A stretch of 6,403 nucleotides of DNA from Bacteroidales bacterium. Lineage in GTDB: Bacteria > Bacteroidota > Bacteroidia > Bacteroidales > UBA4181. Positions 1 to 6,108 of the stretch are shown piece by piece. Every line of letters starts with the position of its first letter. Positions within the stretch are counted from its first letter, which is position 1. A model generated the notes under the pieces. That model did no database searches, had not been told where the DNA came from, and saw only the letters and a program-made list of their open reading frames with translations. The stretch covers positions 1 through 6,403 of the forward strand of contig JAITTD010000003.1 in NCBI GenBank assembly GCA_031287245.1, written 5' to 3'. Position numbers and translations under genes: made by a program.

Positions 1-754
1 ATGCCTCGTTCCAGCGTTGCTCAGCCGGTTTGGTGCCGGCAGGGGTTTGTCTGGTAAACTGCGGGCTGGCATAGTAAAGCAACACTTTGCCTTTCAGCGC
101 GTAAGCAACCCCCTTGCCGATGTGTCCGTCATTGCGTTTCATCGGAAAAGAAGCGTTGAGAAGTGCGATAGCGGCATTCAAATCTTTGATGATTTGCTCA
201 ACACACTCCGATGTTTTGGCGCGTGGCGTTTGCAGATCCTCAATATTGGAAGTCGCTTCCTGCTCGTGCAGCAACAGGGGAACGCCGCCGTATGTACGCA
301 CCAGGTCGAAATAATGATAGGCGCGCACAACCAGCAGTTGTCCGATCATGTCTTCTTTCTCGTTGACTGCCAATTTGGAGGTCATCGGTTGCGCCGATGC
401 AAAACCGTCGTATCCGGCATGGTCTAAAAACCGGTTGATTTTACGCAGGGTTTCGTAGGGCCACCTGTCCACATTATCACTGTATCCTTCGTCATCGAGA
501 TCGTTTGCCACATAATTGTCGTACAGAACGCGCGTAGAGTTTTTGCTTTCATCCGAATGTCCGAGTAACAGCCATTCTCTTCCGGGTGTGGCAAAATGCA
601 TCACATTGTCGAAAGTCGCTTTGATGAATTTGGGATCTTCCCAAACCACATCATCGGTCACTTTGCTCAGGTCTGTTTTATAAACCGCGTCTTCACAGGC
701 TGGCAAAACTGCGATTGCAAAGAAACCTAAAAATTGATATATTATCTTTTTCAT
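1..754 (-). CDS. SusD-family nutrient-binding outer-membrane lipoprotein (N-terminal part, cut by window edge)
   Basis: This reads from ATG at 754-752 for 251 codons without a stop and leaves the window at base 1. SusD-family proteins usually have about 500-650 residues, so roughly the N-terminal 40-50% is present. Residues 1-20 are a lipoprotein signal: KK near the start, a hydrophobic core, then LPAC with the lipid-bearing Cys20, followed by acidic E-D. Family landmarks are RAYHYFDLVRTYGGVPLL (144-161), a TPR-like helix TSECVEQIIKDLNAAIALL (181-199), and GKGVAYALKGKVLLYYASP (213-231), which matches the family's conserved helix before an xSP turn. SusD proteins sit on the cell surface, cap the SusC channel and capture the oligomeric ligand. 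The start lies 20 bp after the stop of the SusC-type gene, the usual susCD operon order. The substrate cannot be read from this part. The family call is firm from the motifs and the partner gene; homology was not searched. Confidence 0.95.
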   Translation of the reverse strand, partial: MKKIIYQFLGFFAIAVLPACEDAVYKTDLSKVTDDVVWEDPKFIKATFDNVMHFATPGREWLLLGHSDESKNSTRVLYDNYVANDLDDEGYSDNVDRWPYETLRKINRFLDHAGYDGFASAQPMTSKLAVNEKEDMIGQLLVVRAYHYFDLVRTYGGVPLLLHEQEATSNIEDLQTPRAKTSECVEQIIKDLNAAIALLNASFPMKRNDGHIGKGVAYALKGKVLLYYASPQFTRQTPAGTKPAEQRWNEA

Positions 755-774
755 ATCTTTTATTATTTTAAATA

Positions 775-3700
775 TTAAAAACTAAGCGTTAAACCAAACG
801 TAAACGTGCGCATCAGCGGATAGTTCGCCACGCCGGAAGCAGCGCCGGAACCACCAAATACGTCGTCCGTTGCTTCCGGATTGTTATACATATCCTTTTT
901 ACTGGGATCCTGATGCGTTGTCAGTTCCGGGTCGAAGTACTTGAGTGCATTGTAGAGGAAACAGAGGTTCTGTCCGGACACATACACTTTCGCGCCGGCG
1001 ATTCCTGCTTTCGACAGCAAGGATTTTGGCAAATCGTAGGCAAGGGTCACATTTTTCAGCCGAAGGAAAGAGGCGTCGCGCACCCAGAAATTGGTGCTTG
1101 CGTTGGCGTCCGAAGGTCCGTTCACCATCAGCGGCATTTTTCCTGTGGGGTTCAATGTGGGCGAATAGGCGTCGCCCGACCAGAATCCGTAACTTGTTCC
1201 GTACCAGTAGCAATCGGCAAAATTATGTATTTTCATAACATTCTGATTGCCTGCCGTACCCTGTATGAATGCTTCCAGCGAGAGTCCTTTCCAACTGCCG
1301 CCCAGCAATAAACCGTAGTTGTAAGGCGGGTTCAGGTGATTGATTCCCCAGTTCATATCATACTTGGATGTAGGGTCGTAATGACCGTCCGGTCCTGTCC
1401 GGTTTCCGTCGTCATCCACGCCTGCAATGTCCACCGGAAATACAGCGCCCGGACGCAGGTTGTTGTAATTGCCATTGTCAAAGTTGCGATTGGAACTGCT
1501 GAGATCGTAGTTTTTCGGAACAACGTAGGTATTGCCGTTACTGGTTTTTACAACATACATGTTTTGCGGACCTTTGCCATCATCGTAATCTTTCGTTGCA
1601 TGGTTGCCTTGCCCGTCATATTGAGGACGCACGTCCCAGATAATACCATCTGACTGGTACATTGCCCAGCGATCCCAGTTTTTACCGAGTTTCGACAAAT
1701 GATCCAAAACGCCCGATTCGGCATATTCAACCAATTTGTTGTCCGCCCAGCCGAAATTACCTCTTGCCCAAATGTGAACGTCTCTCGCGATTTGCTTGTT
1801 GAAACCCAATTCGATTTCAAAACCTTGCGCATCAACAATACCATAATTCGCATCCGACAACTTCGCTCCGAAAACATCGGGAAGTTCGCCGGTTTGAGGT
1901 CCCAAAATATTGTAGGTGTGTTTTTTCCACAGGTTGACCGACAGGTTCAGCATATTGTCCAATATGCCCAAATCAAGACCGACATTTTTTGTCACTGCTT
2001 CTTCCCAAGTGACGGACGGATTGCCTATCGTTTCAAAAGCAACGCCAGCAGCGGGTTTTCCGGATCCGCCCCAATACATGCCTTCTTTTCCGATATTTGC
2101 CGAATTAAGGTACTGGAATGCGCCGGAGCCTTCATCGTTACCGGTTAAGCCGATGGAAGCGCGAAACTTCAGGTTGCTCAGCCAGTTGACCTCTTTCAGA
2201 AACCTTTCTTCCGAAGCACGCCAATAGAGATTACCGGCAGGGAAGAATCCTGATTTTTGCTTGCGGAGCGGTCCGAAGCGCGAGGACAGGTCATTACGGA
2301 ATGAGAAAGCCGCCTGATAACGGTTGTCATACGTATATCCTAAACGACCTACATACGAAATACGACCGCTTTCCCAGCCGCCTCCCTCCAACACCCATCC
2401 GGTCTGGTCATCGCCGCCGAAATTCAGGAAAGGAAGGGATTCTGTTTTCAGGTTGGTTTTACTGCCTTTCATTGATTCACCATAAGATTCGGTTTGCTCG
2501 TAAACAAATGTGGCTTCTATGGCATGTTTACCGAAGGTATTGGCGTAGGAAATCTGACCGTTCAACTGATAGACGTTGTCCCAACTCTCCTTTTGCTCCA
2601 CTTTATCATAGCCCCTTGTGGTATGTTGCCCCAGTTCGGGAACGAGAATCGTACCTGTGGGGTCTAAGCCTCCGTTTTTGGCATATTCGGTAGCCGGGTT
2701 ATTGCCTCTCAACAGCGAATAGGCTTCGTACTGTTTTGGCTCTTTCTTGTCATATTGATGCTTGGAGTAGCGATTGTACAGCGCTTTGACAGTCAATCCC
2801 TTTACCCAGGGGATTTCCCATGTGAGACCGGCAGTGTATTCCGAAAACCATTTTTGCCGTTTGTCAAGACCTGCATCGCCATTGGCGACAGCGGCGTAAC
2901 TGTTATCAGTGCCGGAGGTATTGTTGAGATCATTGACAATGTATTTTCCGTCCACTATACTCGGAGCCAAAGCGGAAGACGCGCGTAGATACCTGTAAAC
3001 CCCGCTCATGCGCTCGTTCTGGTCGTAGGCATTCTGGAATTGATCGTTACCGAGATTCACCGCCAGGGTAGCCGTCAGATTTTTGGTAATTTTAGCGTCT
3101 ATATTGGAACGGATTGAATACTTTTTATACCCCACGGCTTTGAACATACCGGTTTCATCGTGGTAATTGCCTCCGATATAATAAGTTACAAAATCGTTAC
3201 CGCCGCTTACGTTCAATGAATGTTCCATCGTAGCCGGCGATTGATATACTTCCTTCAATCGGTCGTACTGATGCGTACTGTAATATTTATACGCTTCATC
3301 GGAAAACAAAGGTGTTCCCTGACTGATGTAACCATCTTTAGCGTCCAGATTATTCACATAATGACTTGTATAACGCGGTTGGTACCCGTTTTCCGTAATG
3401 GCTGTTCCGGCAGGCAATACGCCGCGCCAATCCATTTGTCCGGCAAGGGACACCTGGTAGCGGTCTTCAAATGATTCACGCTCGGCTTCGTAGGCAGGGT
3501 TGCCAATAGAATACGAACCGGAATACGTAATGGTTGGTTTGCCGGTTTTCCCTCTCTTAGTCGTCACGATAATAACGCCGTTTGCTGCCCGGGCGCCGTA
3601 AACGGCTGCCGCAGAAGCATCTTTCAACACAGAGAAAGATTCGATGTCGGAACTGCTCAACAGGTTGAACGCTTCCGCATTGCGCACAACGCCGTCGATT

Positions 3701-4272
3701 ACGTACAGGGGCGCAACATTGTTCCACGTACCGCGCGTTCCGATAATCAAGTCTGCAGCGTTGCCCGGCATACCGCCGCTTCCGGAGCGGACGGTCACAC
3801 CGGCGATACGACCTGCCAACGCATTGGTGAGGTTAGACACCGGCACCATTTCAATGTCCCGCGCATTCAGCGTCGCCACATTGCCTGCCAAATCGGCTTT
3901 CCTTGCCGTACCATAACCGACTACAACGACTTCCTCCAAAGCCTGACTGTTTTCGCTCAGTACGATGTTCAGGCTGGTTTGGTCGCCCACTTCAATTTCC
4001 TGCGTGGCATAACCTACGGAAGAAATTTGCAGCACATCCGTTGGCGAGGCCTTGATGGAAAACTGACCATTGGTGTTCGTCACCACTCCGGTAGTGGTGC
4101 CCTTGATGATCACGTTTGCTCCCGGATGCGGAGATCCGGTTTCGTCTGTCACCGTTCCGGTGACAGTGCCCCCTTGTGCAAACAGCGAGAGCGTGCTCAC
4201 ACAAAGGAAAAATGTGAAAAACACTTTCTTTAATGTATTCCACGGGTTAATATTTATTCGATTACTCATCAT
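775..4272 (-). CDS. SusC/RagA-type TonB-dependent outer-membrane transporter
   Basis: This complete 1165-residue protein is in the normal size range for SusC. Residues 1-32 are a signal peptide ending SLFA|Q. Residues 36-105 form a carboxypeptidase-regulatory-like beta domain (GTVTDETGSPHPGANVIIKG). EEVVVVGYG (113-121) is the TonB-box region. The plug follows, with VIDG (191-194) and DIESFSVLKDASAAAVYG (209-226) then NGVIIVTTKRG, the SusC signature. The rest is the beta-barrel, with YPLMRTFTFGLTLSF at the C-terminus ending in Phe, as expected for barrel assembly. Known role: energy-dependent import of a nutrient, often a glycan or peptide, using TonB-ExbBD, with SusD as lid. No N-terminal STN domain is present, so signalling to an anti-sigma factor through that domain is not expected (inference). 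The start is one of two adjacent ATGs (4272-4270, 4269-4267) after an AT-rich leader without a Shine-Dalgarno, normal in this phylum. No disruption was seen. No convincing promoter was found; its upstream DNA holds the repeat arrays. Confidence 0.97.
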   Translation of the reverse strand: MMSNRININPWNTLKKVFFTFFLCVSTLSLFAQGGTVTGTVTDETGSPHPGANVIIKGTTTGVVTNTNGQFSIKASPTDVLQISSVGYATQEIEVGDQTSLNIVLSENSQALEEVVVVGYGTARKADLAGNVATLNARDIEMVPVSNLTNALAGRIAGVTVRSGSGGMPGNAADLIIGTRGTWNNVAPLYVIDGVVRNAEAFNLLSSSDIESFSVLKDASAAAVYGARAANGVIIVTTKRGKTGKPTITYSGSYSIGNPAYEAERESFEDRYQVSLAGQMDWRGVLPAGTAITENGYQPRYTSHYVNNLDAKDGYISQGTPLFSDEAYKYYSTHQYDRLKEVYQSPATMEHSLNVSGGNDFVTYYIGGNYHDETGMFKAVGYKKYSIRSNIDAKITKNLTATLAVNLGNDQFQNAYDQNERMSGVYRYLRASSALAPSIVDGKYIVNDLNNTSGTDNSYAAVANGDAGLDKRQKWFSEYTAGLTWEIPWVKGLTVKALYNRYSKHQYDKKEPKQYEAYSLLRGNNPATEYAKNGGLDPTGTILVPELGQHTTRGYDKVEQKESWDNVYQLNGQISYANTFGKHAIEATFVYEQTESYGESMKGSKTNLKTESLPFLNFGGDDQTGWVLEGGGWESGRISYVGRLGYTYDNRYQAAFSFRNDLSSRFGPLRKQKSGFFPAGNLYWRASEERFLKEVNWLSNLKFRASIGLTGNDEGSGAFQYLNSANIGKEGMYWGGSGKPAAGVAFETIGNPSVTWEEAVTKNVGLDLGILDNMLNLSVNLWKKHTYNILGPQTGELPDVFGAKLSDANYGIVDAQGFEIELGFNKQIARDVHIWARGNFGWADNKLVEYAESGVLDHLSKLGKNWDRWAMYQSDGIIWDVRPQYDGQGNHATKDYDDGKGPQNMYVVKTSNGNTYVVPKNYDLSSSNRNFDNGNYNNLRPGAVFPVDIAGVDDDGNRTGPDGHYDPTSKYDMNWGINHLNPPYNYGLLLGGSWKGLSLEAFIQGTAGNQNVMKIHNFADCYWYGTSYGFWSGDAYSPTLNPTGKMPLMVNGPSDANASTNFWVRDASFLRLKNVTLAYDLPKSLLSKAGIAGAKVYVSGQNLCFLYNALKYFDPELTTHQDPSKKDMYNNPEATDDVFGGSGAASGVANYPLMRTFTFGLTLSF

Positions 4273-4317
4273 ATTAAGATTTAATTTAATTTTTTTAATT
4301 TTTTATTATTGTTTTTT

Positions 4318-4336
4318 GCCGGCATACCTCGCCGGC
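4318..4336. repeat. Small GC-rich hairpin in the susC leader
   Basis: GCCGGC at 4318-4323 is repeated at 4331-4336. As the word is self-complementary, the two copies can pair around a 7-base loop. The right copy is also the centre of a perfect 10-bp palindrome, TCGCCGGCGA (4329-4338). It stands out in an otherwise AT-rich stretch 46-64 bp upstream of the susC start. In the susC direction it is followed by A residues, not U, so it is not an intrinsic terminator in that direction. It could be a leader hairpin or a protein site; which one is not shown. Confidence 0.5.
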
Positions 4337-4399
4337 GAAGGTTCATTCAATGTTTTTCTTTTGTTCATTTCATAGGCAGGGGGATTTTAAGTTATATAG

Positions 4400-4500
4400 G
4401 GTTATATGGTTGTTATATATGGTTATATGGTTGTTATACATGGTTATACGGTTGTTATACATGGTTATACGGTTGGGATACATGGTTATACGGTTGGTTG
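4400..4500. repeat. 21-bp tandem repeat array, about 4.8 copies
   Basis: Units begin at 4400, 4421, 4442, 4463 and 4484; the last is cut at 17 bases. Each unit has a short half GGTTATAY and a longer half that reads GGTTGTTATAYAT in the first three units. Neighbouring units differ at one or two bases, mainly T/C at the eighth position, with TT to GG in unit 4. A decayed partial unit (GTTATATAGG) precedes it at 4391. The units touch with no spacers, so this is not a CRISPR array. 21 bp equals two turns of B-DNA, so each unit would present the same helix face. The array lies 128-228 bp upstream of the susC start and may fall in its promoter or leader (inference). Confidence 0.93.
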
Positions 4501-4510
4501 TCGGGGAAAC

Positions 4511-4590
4511 GGACAATTTGTAACAACCTATAACAACCTGTAACAATTTGTAACAAACTATAACGACCTGTAACAATTTGTAACAAACTA
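4511..4590. repeat. 10-bp tandem repeat array with a 30-bp super-period
   Basis: Seven contiguous 10-bp units of the form TAACRAnnTR start at 4521, 4531, 4541, 4551, 4561, 4571 and 4581. A partial unit ACAATTTG (4513-4520) precedes them and a decayed trace follows after 4590. Three unit types (ending CCTG, TTTG, ACTA) recur in order: 4531-4560 and 4561-4590 are the same 30-bp block with one difference (A to G at 4565). This points to growth by duplication of the 30-mer. On the minus strand the array contains GGTTGTTATA, the core of the 21-bp array, so the two arrays are related and inverted. Confidence 0.93.
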
Positions 4591-4657
4591 ACAGATAAAT
4601 TTCGGAAAATATTTTGTAGATTACGCGCGGGCGTATATAATAGATGTATCTTAGTAG

Positions 4658-4684
4658 CTCTCTCTCTCTCTCTCTCTCTCTCTC
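4658..4684. repeat. CT dinucleotide microsatellite, 13.5 units
   Basis: An uninterrupted run of alternating C and T covers 27 bases, read as GA on the susC strand. Tracts of this length can change by slipped-strand pairing during replication. It lies outside any gene, about 386 bp upstream of the susC start and 380 bp before the coiled-coil gene. If it has an effect, it would therefore be on spacing between regulatory elements and not on a reading frame (inference). Sequencing or assembly variation in the unit count is also possible. Confidence 0.95.
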
Positions 4685-4872
4685 ACTTCAAAAATCGTGC
4701 CAAACACCTATAACCCCCGCAAATATTGGGGTTTTAGTCGGAATATTTATGAACATTTTTTGCATCATTACAGCCACTTTGTCGATTAATTTCACCTTGG
4801 GTGTTGAAGATTATTCTCGCTAATTTTAACGGTGCAAAGTAACGGATAATAAAAATAAAAATAATTGTACAA

Positions 4873-4903
4873 AATCGACATTCGTTTGGATTTAATCGAC
4901 ATT
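4873..4903. repeat. Two AATCGACATT copies 21 bp apart, with an inverted copy upstream
   Basis: AATCGACATT occurs at 4873-4882 and again at 4894-4903, exactly 21 bp start to start. The reverse complement of the overlapping word TTAATCGACA (4892-4901) is found at 4780-4789 as TGTCGATTAA. Spacing of two helical turns fits paired binding sites for a regulator acting on the divergent promoters. The sites are short and no regulator gene is in view, so this is only a suggestion. Confidence 0.4.
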
Positions 4904-5020
4904 TTTCATTTTTTTTTGAATTACGGAAAAAAAAAGATTGCCTTTGTGGACGTTTGCCCTGTGTTCTTTGTGGATTGTTCGTTGTGGGTAAAAATTTTAA
5001 CCTGTTTTTCATTGCACGCG

Positions 5021-5052
5021 CTTGGAAATTTGAAAAACTTCATGTAATTTTG
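5021..5052 (+). promoter_or_regulatory. Bacteroidota-type promoter for the coiled-coil/ispF unit
   Basis: TAATTTTG at 5045-5052 matches the -7 consensus TAnnTTTG. CTTG at 5021-5024 matches three of four bases of the -33 box TTTG, with a 20-base spacer, within the usual 19-21. Transcription would begin a few bases after 5052, close to 5058-5060. That leaves under 10 bases before the first ATG (5066) and about 60 before the second in-frame ATG (5120), which bears on the choice of start for the next gene. The match is by eye; no transcript data are available. Confidence 0.6.
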
Positions 5053-5065
5053 TAAAAAAAATCAG

Positions 5066-5569
5066 ATGCATGCCAGAGAACACAACGGAACTGAAAATCA
5101 AGGTAAAAAAAATAATCCCATGAATAAAGATTATGGTCATTTTGCTGATGTTGATTCCGTTTTGGAAGCCCCCGATTTTATGAAGGTCAAAATCCTATTG
5201 ACGATGTTGCGCAAGCAGAATGCCTATGTACATGCCCTTGAGGGGAACATAGAAGTCCTCATTGAAAAAGCCAAAGAACTTTCCTCTCAACTTGCTCACT
5301 ATAAAAAAATATCGCAAGATGTTGAACAGCAAATATCAAAGCTCAAAGTAGATGTGGCACAACGCGATAGCAGCATTTTAGACCTTAAAGTACTGTTGGA
5401 AAAGACATCCTATAAATCGGAGGTGAGAAAACTGGAAGCCCCCAAAATAGTAAGTAAAATTGACCTTGACTCAATCAACCAGCGCATCCGACCAGTCAAA
5501 AAGTCAAAAGAAGAACGCGAAAAAGAACGCGAAGAAAAGCAATGGCAATGGTATAATTTAAAACACTGA
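5066..5569 (+). CDS. Uncharacterised coiled-coil protein, directly upstream of ispF
   Basis: I do not recognise this 167-residue protein. It has no signal peptide or membrane segment and should be cytoplasmic. Residues 37 to about 118 are rich in Leu, Ile, Lys, Glu and Gln with heptad-like spacing, suggesting a long coiled coil. Residues 119-143 are less regular. The tail is highly charged (KKSKEEREKEREEK, residues about 144-157) and ends in an aromatic stretch QWQWYNLKH. Two starts are possible: ATG 5066 (used here, longest) or ATG 5120, giving 149 residues. The first 18 residues are polar and low in complexity, and the proposed promoter would leave almost no leader before 5066, so 5120 may be the true start. 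The stop is 5 bases before ispF, so the two are probably co-transcribed. It is more AT-rich than ispF. The function is unknown; scaffold or structural roles are only guesses from the shape. Confidence 0.8.
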   Translation: MHAREHNGTENQGKKNNPMNKDYGHFADVDSVLEAPDFMKVKILLTMLRKQNAYVHALEGNIEVLIEKAKELSSQLAHYKKISQDVEQQISKLKVDVAQRDSSILDLKVLLEKTSYKSEVRKLEAPKIVSKIDLDSINQRIRPVKKSKEEREKEREEKQWQWYNLKH

Positions 5570-5574
5570 ATAAG

Positions 5575-6090
5575 ATGATGACCAATCTTCGAATAGGCTA
5601 CGGTTATGACGTGCATCCGCTGAAAGATGGCGTTACACTGGTTTTGGGCGGCGTTACAATTCCCCACACGAAAGGGGCGACAGGTCATTCCGACGCCGAC
5701 ACGCTCACCCATGCCATCTGCGACGCCTTGCTGGGCGCTGCCAATATGGGCGACATTGGAGTGCATTTTCCGGACACCGATGCCACGCTGTGCGGCATCA
5801 ACAGCCAGTTACTGTTGCAGAAAACCGTCGGGCTGATTGCCAACAAAGGGTTCAGCATTGTCAATATTGACAGCACCGTTTGCCTGCAACAGCCCAAAAT
5901 CCGCCCTTACATCGGGCAAATGGCTGAGACACTGGCTGCAAGTATGGGCATTGCTGCCGACCAAGTGTCTGTGAAAGCCACCACCACCGAAAAATTGGGC
6001 TTTACAGGACGCGAAGAAGGCGTTGCCGCCCACGCTGTCGTGTTGCTTTGCAAAAGTTTTCAATCCGTTTTTTCAAATCAAAATAATTGA
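5575..6090 (+). CDS. ispF: 2-C-methyl-D-erythritol 2,4-cyclodiphosphate synthase
   Basis: IspF converts 4-diphosphocytidyl-2-C-methyl-D-erythritol 2-phosphate into the 2,4-cyclodiphosphate with release of CMP. This is the fifth step of the cytoplasmic MEP route to isopentenyl diphosphate. The family signature is clear: RIGYGYDVHPL (6-16), SDADTLTHAICDALLGAAN (39-57), GDIGVHFPDTD (59-69) and KATTTEKLGFTGREEG (134-149). The expected zinc ligands are D12, H14 and H46, equivalent to E. coli D8, H10 and H42. D60 and the T136-T137/E139 nucleotide-binding group are also in place. At 171 residues it is slightly longer than the usual 155-165, owing to a short C-terminal tail (KSFQSVFSNQNN). The active enzyme is a trimer with sites between subunits (family knowledge). 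ATGs at 5575 and 5578 are both usable. It follows the coiled-coil gene by 5 bases and probably shares its promoter. No other MEP gene is in the window. Confidence 0.98.
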   Translation: MMTNLRIGYGYDVHPLKDGVTLVLGGVTIPHTKGATGHSDADTLTHAICDALLGAANMGDIGVHFPDTDATLCGINSQLLLQKTVGLIANKGFSIVNIDSTVCLQQPKIRPYIGQMAETLAASMGIAADQVSVKATTTEKLGFTGREEGVAAHAVVLLCKSFQSVFSNQNN

Positions 6091-6091
6091 T

Positions 6092-6099
6092 TAACTTTG
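6092..6099 (+). promoter_or_regulatory. Candidate -7 element just after ispF
   Basis: TAACTTTG is a full match to TAnnTTTG and starts one base after the ispF stop. No TTTG box stands at 19-21 bases upstream; the T-rich run at 6068-6073 is the nearest candidate and is a poor fit. If active, it would drive the short ORF at 6109 with a very short leader, or the downstream gene. Confidence 0.35.
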
Positions 6100-6108
6100 T
6101 ACCATTCA

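Larger units (their letters stand above)
4273..5065. other. Non-coding divergent intergenic region, 793 bp
   Basis: This separates susC (leftward) from the coiled-coil/ispF unit (rightward). No ORF in it looks like a gene: those that are open are carried by tandem repeats or are low-complexity AT-rich sequence. It contains, from left to right, the AT-rich susC leader (4273-4317), a GC hairpin, two tandem arrays, a CT microsatellite, a weak inverted repeat AACCCC/GGGGTT (4712-4717 and 4728-4733, 10-base loop), a repeated AATCGACATT motif, and a plus-strand promoter. No TAnnTTTG element with a partner TTTG box could be found facing susC. The region is long for a bacterial divergent spacer, so part of it may act in regulation of susCD (inference). 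Confidence 0.8.

Noticed and set aside
1699..2148. 149-codon plus-strand frame inside susC
   Set aside because: It lies wholly antisense to the susC coding sequence, which has clear family motifs throughout. The other frames inside susC and ispF are rejected for the same reason.
4309..4533. Open plus-strand frame with a repeated seven-residue motif (LYGCYTW-like)
   Set aside because: The frame is open only because the 21-bp repeat is a multiple of three without a stop in that phase. It begins in the susC leader and has no coding features outside the array.
4370..4576. Open minus-strand frame with a repeated NRITMYN-like motif
   Set aside because: It has the same cause: both arrays are read through by chance. 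Neither end shows a believable protein start or family.
4400..4590. CRISPR array
   Set aside because: Units are 21 and 10 bp and contiguous, with no unique spacers, and no cas gene is in view.
4712..4735. Intrinsic terminator (AACCCC/GGGGTT hairpin followed by TTTT)
   Set aside because: The stem has six pairs, the loop ten bases, and the T-run only four, two of which belong to the stem. No plus-strand gene ends upstream of it.
4835..4842. Possible -7 box for susC on the minus strand (TTACTTTG)
   Set aside because: It differs from TAnnTTTG at the second base, and the only CAAA to its right is 27 bases away, too far for a -33 box. It is also over 560 bp from the susC start.
4734..5012. 92-codon minus-strand frame in the intergenic region
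   Set aside because: The product is low in complexity and follows AT-rich sequence. It overlaps the repeated AATCGACATT motif and has no recognisable domain or promoter.
4865..5047. 60-codon plus-strand frame starting with TTG before the coiled-coil gene
   Set aside because: It begins at a rare start codon in homopolymer-rich DNA, overlaps the promoter at 5021-5052, and encodes an unstructured Phe/Ile-rich product.
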